Source: Bacteroidota bacterium (GTDB taxonomy: Bacteria > Bacteroidota > Bacteroidia > Cytophagales > Cyclobacteriaceae). From it: a stretch of DNA of 64,000 nucleotides. Of this stretch, positions 49,007 to 57,004 are shown in pieces; the stretch's first letter is position 1; every line of letters starts with the position of its first letter. A program made the translations under genes and the position numbers. Location of the stretch: NCBI GenBank assembly GCA_018267215.1, contig JAFDYX010000021.1:62001-126000 (forward strand). The letters are read 5' to 3'. The notes beneath the pieces were generated by a model. The model searched no databases. It was given only the letters and a program-made list of their open reading frames with translations, and was not told where the DNA came from.

Positions 49007-51451
49007 ATGAAAATCATAAAATTTGGCGGCTCATCGGCTGCCACACCCGAACGGATAAAATCTATTTTAGCCATTGCCCAAAATTATACGCATGAAGAAG
49101 TGGCATTTGTGTTCTCAGCCTTTGGTGGTGTTACCGATCAGCTGATACAAATCAGCCAGCAAGCTTTAGAAGGAAACACGCAATACAAACCTCGGCTGGA
49201 GGAATTGGAAAAGCGCCACCTCGATGCGGTGCGGGCACTCACCCCGCTGTCCACGCAAAGTTCTATTTTGGCGCAGGTAAAAATTCAGATTAACGAACTG
49301 GAAGACGTACTTCAGGGAATATTTTTAGTGAAAGAACGCACTGCCCGCACATTGGATTACATCATGAGTTTTGGCGAAAGGCTTTCCGCCTACATCATCA
49401 GCGAAGCCTTCCGGGCACAGGGCGTGAAGGCCGAGTTTCTCGATGCCCGCAGGGTTATCCGCACCGACAACCAATTTGGTTATGCCAAAGTAGATTTTGA
49501 AATCACCAACAAGTTGATCCGCGATCACTTCAAACAACATGAAGATATTCAGGTCATCACAGGCTTTATTGCCACCTCCGAAAGTGGCGAAACCACTACG
49601 CTGGGGCGGAGCGGGTCTGACTACACGGCCGCTATTTTTGCCGGGGCATTGCAGGCTTCATCTTTAGAAATCTGGACGGATGTAGATGGCATGATGACGG
49701 CCGATCCGCGTTTGGTAAAAAAATCGTTCACCGTGCCGCGCATGAGCTACGAGGAAGCCATGGAACTTTCGCACTTTGGCGCGAAGGTAATTTTCCCGTC
49801 CACCATGCAGCCTGCTATGGCGCATCATATACCGATCGTCATAAAAAATACTTTCAACCCTCAGGCAGAAGGCACGCTGATCAGCGCGGATTCTGTAAAC
49901 GGCCGGATCGTGAAAGGCATTTCATCTATGAACAACATCAGTCTGCTCAACGTGCAAGGCAGCGGGCTGCTGGGTGTAGTCGGTGTTTCGATGCGATTAT
50001 TCTCTACGTTGGCTCGAGAGAAAGTAAATGTCATCTTGATTTCGCAGGCCTCTTCCGAGCACTCGATCTGTTTGGCCATTGAAAGCAGCGATGGCAAGAA
50101 AGCCAAGTCGGCAGTAGAGAAAGAATTTATACATGAAATTCAAGATGAGTTAATTGATGAGATCAACCTCGTCAGCGGACTTTCCATTATCGCGGTGGTA
50201 GGTGACAGCATGAAGCAACATCCCGGTGCCAGCGGCCGCATGTTTAGTGCGTTGGGAAAAAATGGAGTGAACATCGTTGCCATCGCACAAGGCTCTTCCG
50301 AGCGCAACATCTCCACCGTTATCCAGCAAAGCGATGTATCGAAGGCGCTCAATGCGCTGCACGATGCCTTCTTCCTCTCCGATAAAAAAACAATTCATGT
50401 TTTCTTAGTTGGTACCGGCCTGATCGGCCACACACTGATCAAACAAATAGAAGAACAGTTTCAAAAGCTGGCAGCTCAAAATAAACTGGAAGTAAAATTG
50501 GTAGGCATTGCCAACAGCAAAAAAATGTGGTTTGACGAAAACGGACTTCCGCTTGCCGGGGCTATTGATCGTATGAAGGAATTAGGCGAGTCCATGCACC
50601 TGGCCGACTATGTTTCAAAAATGATAGAACTCAATTTACCCAGCAGTGTGTTTGTTGACTGTACCTCCAGCGAAGCGGTAGCGGGCAGCTACGAAAAAAT
50701 TCTTTCCGCCAACATTTCGATTGTAACCCCCAACAAAAAAGCCAACTCAGCCGGTTGGGATAATTATCGCAAGTTGAAAGACCTCGCCTCTAAACGCGGA
50801 GTCCGGTTTTTATATGAAACCAATGTGGGCGCAGGCTTGCCCGTCATCAACACCCTCAACGACTTGCTGCTGAGCGGAGACAAAGTCATCCGTATAGAAG
50901 GCGTGCTGAGCGGCACTTTAAATTTTATTTTCAGTTCTTTTACCAGCGGAAAAAAATTCAGTGAGGTGGTGGCCGAAGCAAAAGCAAAAGGCTACACCGA
51001 ACCCGACCCACGCGATGACCTGAGCGGTATGGATGTGGCGCGCAAGATTTTAATCCTCGCCCGCGAAGCTGGCGTGCCCGTAGAACTGTCGGATATTAAA
51101 ATCGAAAACCTCGTTCCGGCCGACTGCCGCGATGGCTCGGTAGATCAGTTTTTCGACCGCTTAAAAACACATGACACGCACTTCGAAAAAATGCGAAGTG
51201 AAGCCGAAGCTAAAAATGAAAAGCTGCGCTATCAGGCCATCTTCGAAAACGGAAAGACATCGGTAAAACTCGGTTCGGTAAAAAATGATCATCCATTTTT
51301 TTCTTTATCAGGGAGCGATAATATTATTTTGCTCACTACCGAGCGTTACCACGAGCGCCCCATGGTCATCCGTGGGCCCGGTGCCGGTGCGGCCGTTACC
51401 GCTGCCGGTGTGTTTGCAGACATCATCCGAATCGGAAATTACGCTAACTGA
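49007..51451 (+). CDS. thrA: Bifunctional aspartokinase / homoserine dehydrogenase
   Basis: 814 residues, as in E. coli ThrA. Aspartokinase domain about 1-290 (KIIKFGGSSAATPERIKSIL with the K-GGSS ATP/substrate motif, TTLGRSGSDYTAAIFAGAL, WTDVDGMMTADPR). Tandem ACT domains about 310-455 (LLGVVGVSMRLFSTLAREKVNVILISQASSEHSI, GRMFSALGKNGVNIVAIAQG) should mediate threonine feedback. Homoserine dehydrogenase about 463-814 with the NAD(P) motif VFLVGTGLIG, TPNKKANSAGW, ETNVGAGLPVI, GVLSGTLNFIFS and ATKGYTEPDPRDDLSG-like AKGYTEPDPRDDL. First and third steps of Asp to Thr/Met. First gene after the leader; thrB follows 1 nt later. Confidence 0.97.
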   Translation: MKIIKFGGSSAATPERIKSILAIAQNYTHEEVAFVFSAFGGVTDQLIQISQQALEGNTQYKPRLEELEKRHLDAVRALTPLSTQSSILAQVKIQINELEDVLQGIFLVKERTARTLDYIMSFGERLSAYIISEAFRAQGVKAEFLDARRVIRTDNQFGYAKVDFEITNKLIRDHFKQHEDIQVITGFIATSESGETTTLGRSGSDYTAAIFAGALQASSLEIWTDVDGMMTADPRLVKKSFTVPRMSYEEAMELSHFGAKVIFPSTMQPAMAHHIPIVIKNTFNPQAEGTLISADSVNGRIVKGISSMNNISLLNVQGSGLLGVVGVSMRLFSTLAREKVNVILISQASSEHSICLAIESSDGKKAKSAVEKEFIHEIQDELIDEINLVSGLSIIAVVGDSMKQHPGASGRMFSALGKNGVNIVAIAQGSSERNISTVIQQSDVSKALNALHDAFFLSDKKTIHVFLVGTGLIGHTLIKQIEEQFQKLAAQNKLEVKLVGIANSKKMWFDENGLPLAGAIDRMKELGESMHLADYVSKMIELNLPSSVFVDCTSSEAVAGSYEKILSANISIVTPNKKANSAGWDNYRKLKDLASKRGVRFLYETNVGAGLPVINTLNDLLLSGDKVIRIEGVLSGTLNFIFSSFTSGKKFSEVVAEAKAKGYTEPDPRDDLSGMDVARKILILAREAGVPVELSDIKIENLVPADCRDGSVDQFFDRLKTHDTHFEKMRSEAEAKNEKLRYQAIFENGKTSVKLGSVKNDHPFFSLSGSDNIILLTTERYHERPMVIRGPGAGAAVTAAGVFADIIRIGNYAN

Positions 51452-51452
51452 T

Positions 51453-52385
51453 ATGAGCCAAAAAATAAAAGCATTTGCCCCCGCTTCGATAGGCAACGTC
51501 TCCTGTGGTTTTGATGTACTCGGTCTGGCTGTGCAGCAGCCGGGCGATGAGGTGGAGATTACGCTCAACGATTCCAAAAAAATTACCATCGAACGGATTG
51601 TGGGAGATGGCGGAAGGCTGCCGCTTGAAACTGAAAAAAATACTGCCGGTGTGGCCGTTATCGAGTTTCTGAAATCTATCGGCCAGGCTCAGGGTGCTTC
51701 CATCGTGCTGCACAAAAATTTGCCGCTGGGCAGCGGCATGGGCTCCAGTGCCGCCAGCGCGGTAGCTGCGGTAGTGGCCATCAACGAATTGATGGGTTTG
51801 CCGCTCGCTAAAAAAGAGTTGCTCCCTTTTGCCATGGAGGCCGAGCGGGTAGCCTGTGGTTCTGCCCATGCCGACAATGCTGCCCCCAGTCTGCTGGGCG
51901 GATTGATTTTAATACGCGATAATCATCCGCTCGACATTATCGAGATACCCACACCCCGCGAATTATTTTCTGTGTTGGTACATCCGCACATAGAAGTAAA
52001 AACACGCGATGCGCGGTCGGTGTTAAAACAAACGATCTCATTAAATGATGGTATCACCCAGTGGGCCAACACGGCTGCCTTGGTGGCAGGCATGATGAAA
52101 GAAGATTATGAACTCATCGGCCGCTCGCTGGTAGATGTGGTGGCCGAGCCTTTGCGCGCTGATTTGATTCCCGGGTTCAGAGCCATCAAAAGTATTGCCC
52201 TGAAAAATGGTGCTTTAGGTTGCGGCATCTCCGGCTCGGGGCCAACGGTATTTTGTTTGTGCCACGGTCGGGGCAATGCCGCCCGGGCAGGCAAGGCAAT
52301 GCAACAAGAATTTTTAACTATGAAATTAGAAAGCGAAGTTTTCGTTTCAGAAATCAACCGCCAAGGAGCCTACACAATACACTAA
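51453..52385 (+). CDS. thrB: Homoserine kinase
   Basis: 310 residues from the ATG at 51453, one base after the thrA stop. GHMP kinase family: FAPASIGNVSCGFDVLGLAV at the start, the ATP-binding glycine/serine loop LPLGSGMGSSAASAVAAVVA, and the C-terminal GCGISGSGPTVFCLC motif. It phosphorylates homoserine to O-phosphohomoserine, the substrate of ThrC. A longer upstream reading in the same frame overlaps thrA and is not needed. Part of thrLABC. Confidence 0.96.
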   Translation: MSQKIKAFAPASIGNVSCGFDVLGLAVQQPGDEVEITLNDSKKITIERIVGDGGRLPLETEKNTAGVAVIEFLKSIGQAQGASIVLHKNLPLGSGMGSSAASAVAAVVAINELMGLPLAKKELLPFAMEAERVACGSAHADNAAPSLLGGLILIRDNHPLDIIEIPTPRELFSVLVHPHIEVKTRDARSVLKQTISLNDGITQWANTAALVAGMMKEDYELIGRSLVDVVAEPLRADLIPGFRAIKSIALKNGALGCGISGSGPTVFCLCHGRGNAARAGKAMQQEFLTMKLESEVFVSEINRQGAYTIH

Positions 52386-52392
52386 ACCGATT

Positions 52393-53706
52393 ATGAAATT
52401 TTACAGCACCAACAGCCGACAACATTTAGTAACCTTTGGCGAGGCAGCCGTGCAGGGGTTAGCGCCTGATTCGGGTTTATACATGCCCGAAGTGATACCT
52501 TCCTTCCCTCCGCACTTTTTTGAAACACTTCATCAAAAATCATTTCAGGAGATTGCGTTTGATGTTGCCCGCGTTTTTACGGAAAAAGATATTCCATCCG
52601 ATCATCTGAAAAAAATAATCGGCAGCACCATTACCTTCGATGCTCCGCTTGTCAAAATTGAAGACAGCACATACGCCTTAGAGTTGTTCCACGGGCCTAC
52701 GCTGGCCTTCAAAGATTTTGGCGCTCGGTTTATGTCGCAAGCACTGGGATATTTTGCGGCAAATGAAAAAAAGGAAGTGGTGATTTTAGCTGCTACCTCT
52801 GGCGACACTGGCAGCGCAGTGGCCAACGGTTTTTTGGGCGTGCCCAACACTAAAGTAGTGGTGCTCTACCCTTCGGGCAAAGTGAGCGAAATACAGGAGA
52901 AGCAATTTACCACGCTTGGAAAAAACATCACGGCATTGGAGGTCAACGGCACGTTTGACGATTGCCAGCGTTTGGTGAAGCAAGCTTTTTCAGATCGCGA
53001 GTTGAACGAAGAACTTTTTTTAACCTCCGCCAACTCGATCAACATGGCGCGTCTGATTCCGCAAACATTTTATTATTTCTATGCCTGGTCGCGGTTGCCT
53101 CAAAAACAAAACGTGGTGTTTTCTGTGCCGAGCGGAAATTTTGGAAACCTGACAGCCGGATTGATCGCCCAAAAAATGGGCTTGCCCATTGCACATTTTA
53201 TTGCCGCCACCAACCGCAATGATATCGTTCCTCATTTTTTGCAGACTTCTTTGTTTCAACCTAAACCTTCCGTTTCCACCATCAGCAATGCCATGGATGT
53301 AGGCAACCCCAGCAACTTTTATCGTATGCTGGATTTGTTTGGAAATGATTTCAACAAAATAAAACAAGCAATTTCGGGCTATTCATTTTCTGATGAAGAA
53401 ACACAGGCAGCGATGCAATCTGTTTTTGCAAAACAGAATTATGTGCTCGATCCGCACGGGGCCGTAGGTTACCTTGGACTGAAAAAATACCAAGCCCATC
53501 ACCCGGAAGCTACCGGTGTGTTTTTAGAGACCGCCCATCCGGCAAAGTTTAAGGAAGTGGTAGAACAAATATTGAGTCGAAAAATTCCTATTCCGGAAAA
53601 ACTAAAATCATTTTTGGTCGGCTCAAAAAAATCAATACCTCTTCAGGCAGATTTTACATCATTGAAAAAGATTTTAAAAAACTTGTCATCCGGTTCTCCG
53701 GTTTAA
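52393..53706 (+). CDS. thrC: Threonine synthase
   Basis: 437 residues, 7 nt after thrB. PLP-dependent fold type II: the PLP lysine lies in HGPTLAFKDFGARFMSQ, the phosphate/serine loop in ILAATSGDTGSAVANGFLG, further motifs VVLYPSGKVSEIQEKQFTTL, SANSINMARLIPQ and SGNFGNLTAGLIA. It converts O-phosphohomoserine to threonine. Length (437) and N terminus (YSTNSRQHLVTFGEAAVQGL) match the class with an N-terminal domain as in E. coli. Last gene of thrLABC. Confidence 0.97.
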   Translation: MKFYSTNSRQHLVTFGEAAVQGLAPDSGLYMPEVIPSFPPHFFETLHQKSFQEIAFDVARVFTEKDIPSDHLKKIIGSTITFDAPLVKIEDSTYALELFHGPTLAFKDFGARFMSQALGYFAANEKKEVVILAATSGDTGSAVANGFLGVPNTKVVVLYPSGKVSEIQEKQFTTLGKNITALEVNGTFDDCQRLVKQAFSDRELNEELFLTSANSINMARLIPQTFYYFYAWSRLPQKQNVVFSVPSGNFGNLTAGLIAQKMGLPIAHFIAATNRNDIVPHFLQTSLFQPKPSVSTISNAMDVGNPSNFYRMLDLFGNDFNKIKQAISGYSFSDEETQAAMQSVFAKQNYVLDPHGAVGYLGLKKYQAHHPEATGVFLETAHPAKFKEVVEQILSRKIPIPEKLKSFLVGSKKSIPLQADFTSLKKILKNLSSGSPV

Positions 53707-53726
53707 TCTCATATCTGATTATGGAT

Positions 53727-53734
53727 TAGATTTG
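53727..53734 (+). promoter_or_regulatory. Candidate -7 box before the Ldh-type dehydrogenase
   Basis: TAGATTTG matches TAnnTTTG and lies 4 nt before the ATG at 53739. No good -33 element was found, and such a position would give a nearly leaderless mRNA, so read-through from thrC (32 nt gap) is equally likely. Confidence 0.3.
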
Positions 53735-53738
53735 CATC

Positions 53739-54842
53739 ATGGATGAACATCTGTATCCCTACTCGCACCTCAGCAGGTTTGCTAAAGAAATCTTTTTAAA
53801 AATCGGTTGCCCGGAAGAACACGCAACTACAGCGGTCAACTCCTTACTGCGTGCCGATTTGCGCGGCATAGATTCGCACGGTGTGGCACGGCTCAGCGGC
53901 TACGTCCGTTTGTGGGAAGCCAAGCGTGTCAACAGCCAACCCAACATTCGCATAGTACATGAAAGCCCCAGCACGGCCGTAGTAGATGGCGACAGCGGCC
54001 TGGGGCTGGTGGTAGCTCCCCAAGCGATGGAGATTGCTATCAACAAAGCCAAGCAAGTAGGCACCGGCTGGGTGGCCGTAAAAAATTCTAACCACTTTGG
54101 TATTGCCGGCCATCATGCCATGATGGCTTTGCCGCATGATATGATCGGCATGGCCATGACGAATGCCAGCCCGCTGGTTGCGCCTACTTTTTCGGTGGAG
54201 CGATTACTGGGCACCAACCCCATCGCAGTGGCTATTCCTGCCGGCAGCCAGCCGCCATTCGTTGCCGACTTTGCTACTACCACGGCTGCCAACGGCAAGC
54301 TGGAAATACTTCAGCGCAAAGAAAGAGAAGCGCCACTGGGTTGGATTCAGAAAAAAAATGGCGCGGCATCAACTAACCCCAATGAATTAAAAGAAGGAGG
54401 CGCATTGATTCCGCTCGGCAGCGACCGCGAGCATGGAAGCCACAAAGGTTTTTGTCTGGGCGCTTGGGTTGACATATTCTCTGCCGTATTGAGTGGCGCC
54501 AACTACGGGCCGTGGGTTCCTCCTTTTGTTAGCTTTCTGGCTCCTCCGGCTGACCCGGTAGGCGAAGGCATCGGCCATTTTTTTGGCGCTATGCGCGTAG
54601 ATGCTTTCCGTCCTGCCGATGAATTTAAAAAACACATGGACAACTGGATCGAACGGTTTCGTTCGGCAAAAACTGTTGACGGAGAAACCGGGGTAATCAT
54701 CCCGGGCGATCCGGAAAGAGAATTTGAAACAGAGCGGATGAAAAACGGCATACCGCTCAATGCAAAAGTAGTGGCCGACTTGCGCGAAGTGGCGGCTAAA
54801 TTTCAGGTACAATTCGATTCTTCTATTTCTGCTCACCCCTAA
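53739..54842 (+). CDS. Malate/L-lactate dehydrogenase-type (Ldh_2 family) oxidoreductase
   Basis: 367 residues. Family motifs: DLRGIDSHGVARLSGYVRLW (with the catalytic His in DSHG), VDGDSGLGLVVAPQAMEIAI, VAVKNSNHFGIAGHHAMMAL, MAMTNASPLVAPTFSVERLLGTNPIAVAIP, FVADFATTTAANGKLEI, GSHKGFCLGAWVDIFSAVLSGANYGPW. The family uses NAD(P) and includes malate, ureidoglycolate, and 2,3-diketogulonate dehydrogenases; the substrate here is not predictable. It follows thrC by 32 nt and precedes a P1 peptidase by 10 nt, so it may be transcribed with both. Confidence 0.92.
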   Translation: MDEHLYPYSHLSRFAKEIFLKIGCPEEHATTAVNSLLRADLRGIDSHGVARLSGYVRLWEAKRVNSQPNIRIVHESPSTAVVDGDSGLGLVVAPQAMEIAINKAKQVGTGWVAVKNSNHFGIAGHHAMMALPHDMIGMAMTNASPLVAPTFSVERLLGTNPIAVAIPAGSQPPFVADFATTTAANGKLEILQRKEREAPLGWIQKKNGAASTNPNELKEGGALIPLGSDREHGSHKGFCLGAWVDIFSAVLSGANYGPWVPPFVSFLAPPADPVGEGIGHFFGAMRVDAFRPADEFKKHMDNWIERFRSAKTVDGETGVIIPGDPEREFETERMKNGIPLNAKVVADLREVAAKFQVQFDSSISAHP

Positions 54843-54852
54843 TATTCTGCTT

Positions 54853-56010
54853 GTGAAACTGACCTTGCTTTTATCGTTGATAATTTCTTTGCACACGCTG
54901 GCTCAACCCAAGCCGCGTGGCCGAGACTTAGGGATTCCCTTCGATGGGGTGCCGGGGAAATGGAATGCCATTACGGATGTACCCGGTGTGGAGGTCGGCC
55001 ATCAAACAATCATTCGGGGCGAAGGCAAATTAGTGGTAGGCACCGGGCCGGTGCGCACGGGTGTTACGGCTATATTACCAAAAGGAAAAAAATTTGCAGG
55101 CCGGCTATTTGCCTCTTGGTTTACACTCAACGGAAACGGAGAAATGACGGGCACCACCTGGCTGGAGGAGTCAGGGTTTTTAAGTTCGCCTATCCTGATC
55201 ACCAATACGCACAGTGTTGGTACCGTTCGCGATGCCGTTATCCAATGGGCAACCGAACAAATGCCCAAAGCACCAAACTATTCTCCCGACTTCAGCCTGC
55301 CTGTGGTGGCCGAAACCTGGGATGGATTTTTGAATGATATTGATGGGTTTCATGTAAAAAAACAAGATGTCTATGATGCCCTCAATCATGCAGCTTCCGG
55401 TGTAGTGGCCGAAGGAAATGTAGGCGGAGGTACCGGGATGATCATCCATGGATTTAAAGGAGGCATAGGAACTTCCTCGCGGCTTGTCAAAATAAAAGAT
55501 CAGACTTATACAGTCGGGGTATTAGTGCAGGGAAACTATGGCTCGCGCGATATGCTGCACATTGCCGGTGTGCCGGTCGGAAAAGAAATTACCGACCTGC
55601 AAGAGAAGCCGGGCAAGTGGGGCGAAGATCAAGGCTCGATTATCGTGGTGGTAGCTACCAATGCTCCGTTTCTTCCGCATCAGCTTCATCGGTTGGTAAA
55701 ACGTGTGCCGTTAGCCATCGGTATCATGGGTGGGCGCGGAGGAGATTCATCGGGTGATATCTTCATCGCTTTTTCTACCGCCAATGCGGAAGCCAGCAAC
55801 ACCGATGCGATAGCTAACATTGAAATGATCTCCAATGAAATGATTGACCCGTTTTTTCGCGCGGTGGTGCAGGCTACAGAAGAAGCAATCGTCAATGCAT
55901 TGGTGGCTGCCGAAACGATGGAAGGAATAAACGGCAACAAAGTTTATGCGCTGCCACACGATCGGCTCCGGGAAATTTTAAAAAAATACAATCGGCTGGA
56001 AAAAAAATAA
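54853..56010 (+). CDS. P1 family (DmpA/BapA type) aminopeptidase, exported
   Basis: 385 residues from a GTG at 54853 (10 nt after the dehydrogenase). Signal peptide VKLTLLLSLIISLHTLA then QPKPRGRDLGIPFDGVPG. Peptidase family S58 hallmarks: AITDVPGVEVGHQTII, VRTGVTAILPKG, GNGEMTGTTWLEESGFLSSPILITNTHSVG, VAEGNVGGGTGMIIHGFKGGIGTSSR, YTVGVLVQGNYGSRDML. Family members are made as precursors and cleave themselves before a Ser, which becomes the N-terminal nucleophile; GIMGGRGGDSSGDIFIAFST contains the likely Gly-Asp-Ser-Ser site at about residue 295. It would release N-terminal D- or L-amino acids or beta-amino acids in the periplasm. Confidence 0.92.
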   Translation: MKLTLLLSLIISLHTLAQPKPRGRDLGIPFDGVPGKWNAITDVPGVEVGHQTIIRGEGKLVVGTGPVRTGVTAILPKGKKFAGRLFASWFTLNGNGEMTGTTWLEESGFLSSPILITNTHSVGTVRDAVIQWATEQMPKAPNYSPDFSLPVVAETWDGFLNDIDGFHVKKQDVYDALNHAASGVVAEGNVGGGTGMIIHGFKGGIGTSSRLVKIKDQTYTVGVLVQGNYGSRDMLHIAGVPVGKEITDLQEKPGKWGEDQGSIIVVVATNAPFLPHQLHRLVKRVPLAIGIMGGRGGDSSGDIFIAFSTANAEASNTDAIANIEMISNEMIDPFFRAVVQATEEAIVNALVAAETMEGINGNKVYALPHDRLREILKKYNRLEKK

Positions 56011-56100
56011 TGGCATTCGGGTTTTGCTGTCAAGCAACTGTCAAATCAACGGTGTTGATCCATGGATTCCCCGCAACTTGATGATACCTCCATTCAGATT

Positions 56101-56661
56101 TCAGAAAGAAACGTATATCCTGGTAACAATGGGCGAGTTGAAAACACTGGGTACTTTGTAGAGCACATCGTACATCACCAGCCCACCCAACGACAGTCTG
56201 TTTCCCTGCGAAAAAATATATCCCACCCCGAACAAAAACCGGGGATAGGTAGAGCGGATGGGCTCGCCATTGCTGCCTATTGAATTAGGATTGGGCGCAC
56301 TGATCACTTCATACTCGCTCTGGAAAAAAATGGGGTTGAGTGTATAACGAATAAACGGGCCGCCACCATACTGGGTGTAGTTTACGCCAACGTTTGGGTA
56401 GTTGTAGCGCTGATAGGTGCCCATTGCGCCCACCGAAAACTGGTCAGTAATCCGATAACCCACCATGGGCAAAAGCGAATAATAATTGTAGCTGAAGCCG
56501 GCCGCATCTGTGCCAAACCCCAACCCACCTCCCATCGAAAAATAAACCTTGCGGGAATCGGCAGGTTGGCGATTGTTGTTTTTTCTGAACGAAGAATTGA
56601 ACTGTGCCCAGCTACTGAGCGCGAGAAACAATGCTCCGATCACTAACACGCACTTCTTCAT
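56101..56661 (-). CDS. Exported small beta-barrel-like protein
   Basis: 186 residues from the ATG at 56661 (an upstream TTG would add nine residues overlapping the FtsB-like gene). Signal peptide MKKCVLVIGALFLALSSWAQ. The mature part is glycine/tyrosine-rich with alternating strands (VYFSMGGGLGFGTDAAGFSY, LLPMVGYRITDQFSVGAMGTYQR, YGGGPFIRYTLNPIFFQSEYEV, RFLFGVGYIFSQGNRLSLGG) and ends IVTRIYVSF, an aromatic C terminus typical of outer membrane barrels. No named family recognised. It begins 7 nt after the FtsB-like gene on the same strand. Confidence 0.8.
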   Translation of the reverse strand: MKKCVLVIGALFLALSSWAQFNSSFRKNNNRQPADSRKVYFSMGGGLGFGTDAAGFSYNYYSLLPMVGYRITDQFSVGAMGTYQRYNYPNVGVNYTQYGGGPFIRYTLNPIFFQSEYEVISAPNPNSIGSNGEPIRSTYPRFLFGVGYIFSQGNRLSLGGLVMYDVLYKVPSVFNSPIVTRIYVSF

Positions 56662-56668
56662 AATCCAA

Positions 56669-56959
56669 TCAGTTTTCTTGAATAACAAAAATGTCTTCGG
56701 TCGGTTTTTTCATCAAGTATTTTTCGCGCGCAAATTTTTCCAGCAACTCTTTATTGGTGGTCAGTTCTTGGCGGTCTTTTTCCACTTCCTTGATTTTTTC
56801 CTGATAAAATTCTTTTTCGTTTTCCAGCGAACGCAACTTCGAACTCATTTTAAAGCGGGTGATCAAGTCATTGGAATCCAAAAAAAGCATCCACATCAAA
56901 AATGAAAAACAGGCTACCGCATAAAAATTTCGATACAGCGGCTTAAGTTTATTTGACAT
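56669..56959 (-). CDS. FtsB/DivIC-type septum formation protein
   Basis: 96 residues. A short cytoplasmic start (MSNKLKPLYRN), one membrane helix (FYAVACFSFLMWMLFLDSND), then a periplasmic coiled coil (SKLRSLENEKEFYQEKIKEVEKDRQELTTNKELLEKF) and the conserved end AREKYLMKKPTEDIFVIQ, which is the septum-formation-initiator pattern. FtsB/DivIC joins FtsL and FtsQ/DivIB in the divisome. The barrel protein downstream is co-transcribed; in the other direction a T9SS substrate gene lies beyond. Confidence 0.92.
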   Translation of the reverse strand: MSNKLKPLYRNFYAVACFSFLMWMLFLDSNDLITRFKMSSKLRSLENEKEFYQEKIKEVEKDRQELTTNKELLEKFAREKYLMKKPTEDIFVIQEN

Positions 56960-57004
56960 AAGTTTAAAAAATGGTTTAACGAAGGTAGCAATTTCTTTTT
57001 TTAT

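Noticed and set aside
51285-51452. Longer homoserine kinase start overlapping thrA
   Set aside because: The family N terminus (FAPASIGNVSCGFD) begins just after the ATG at 51453; the extra residues read thrA in another frame.
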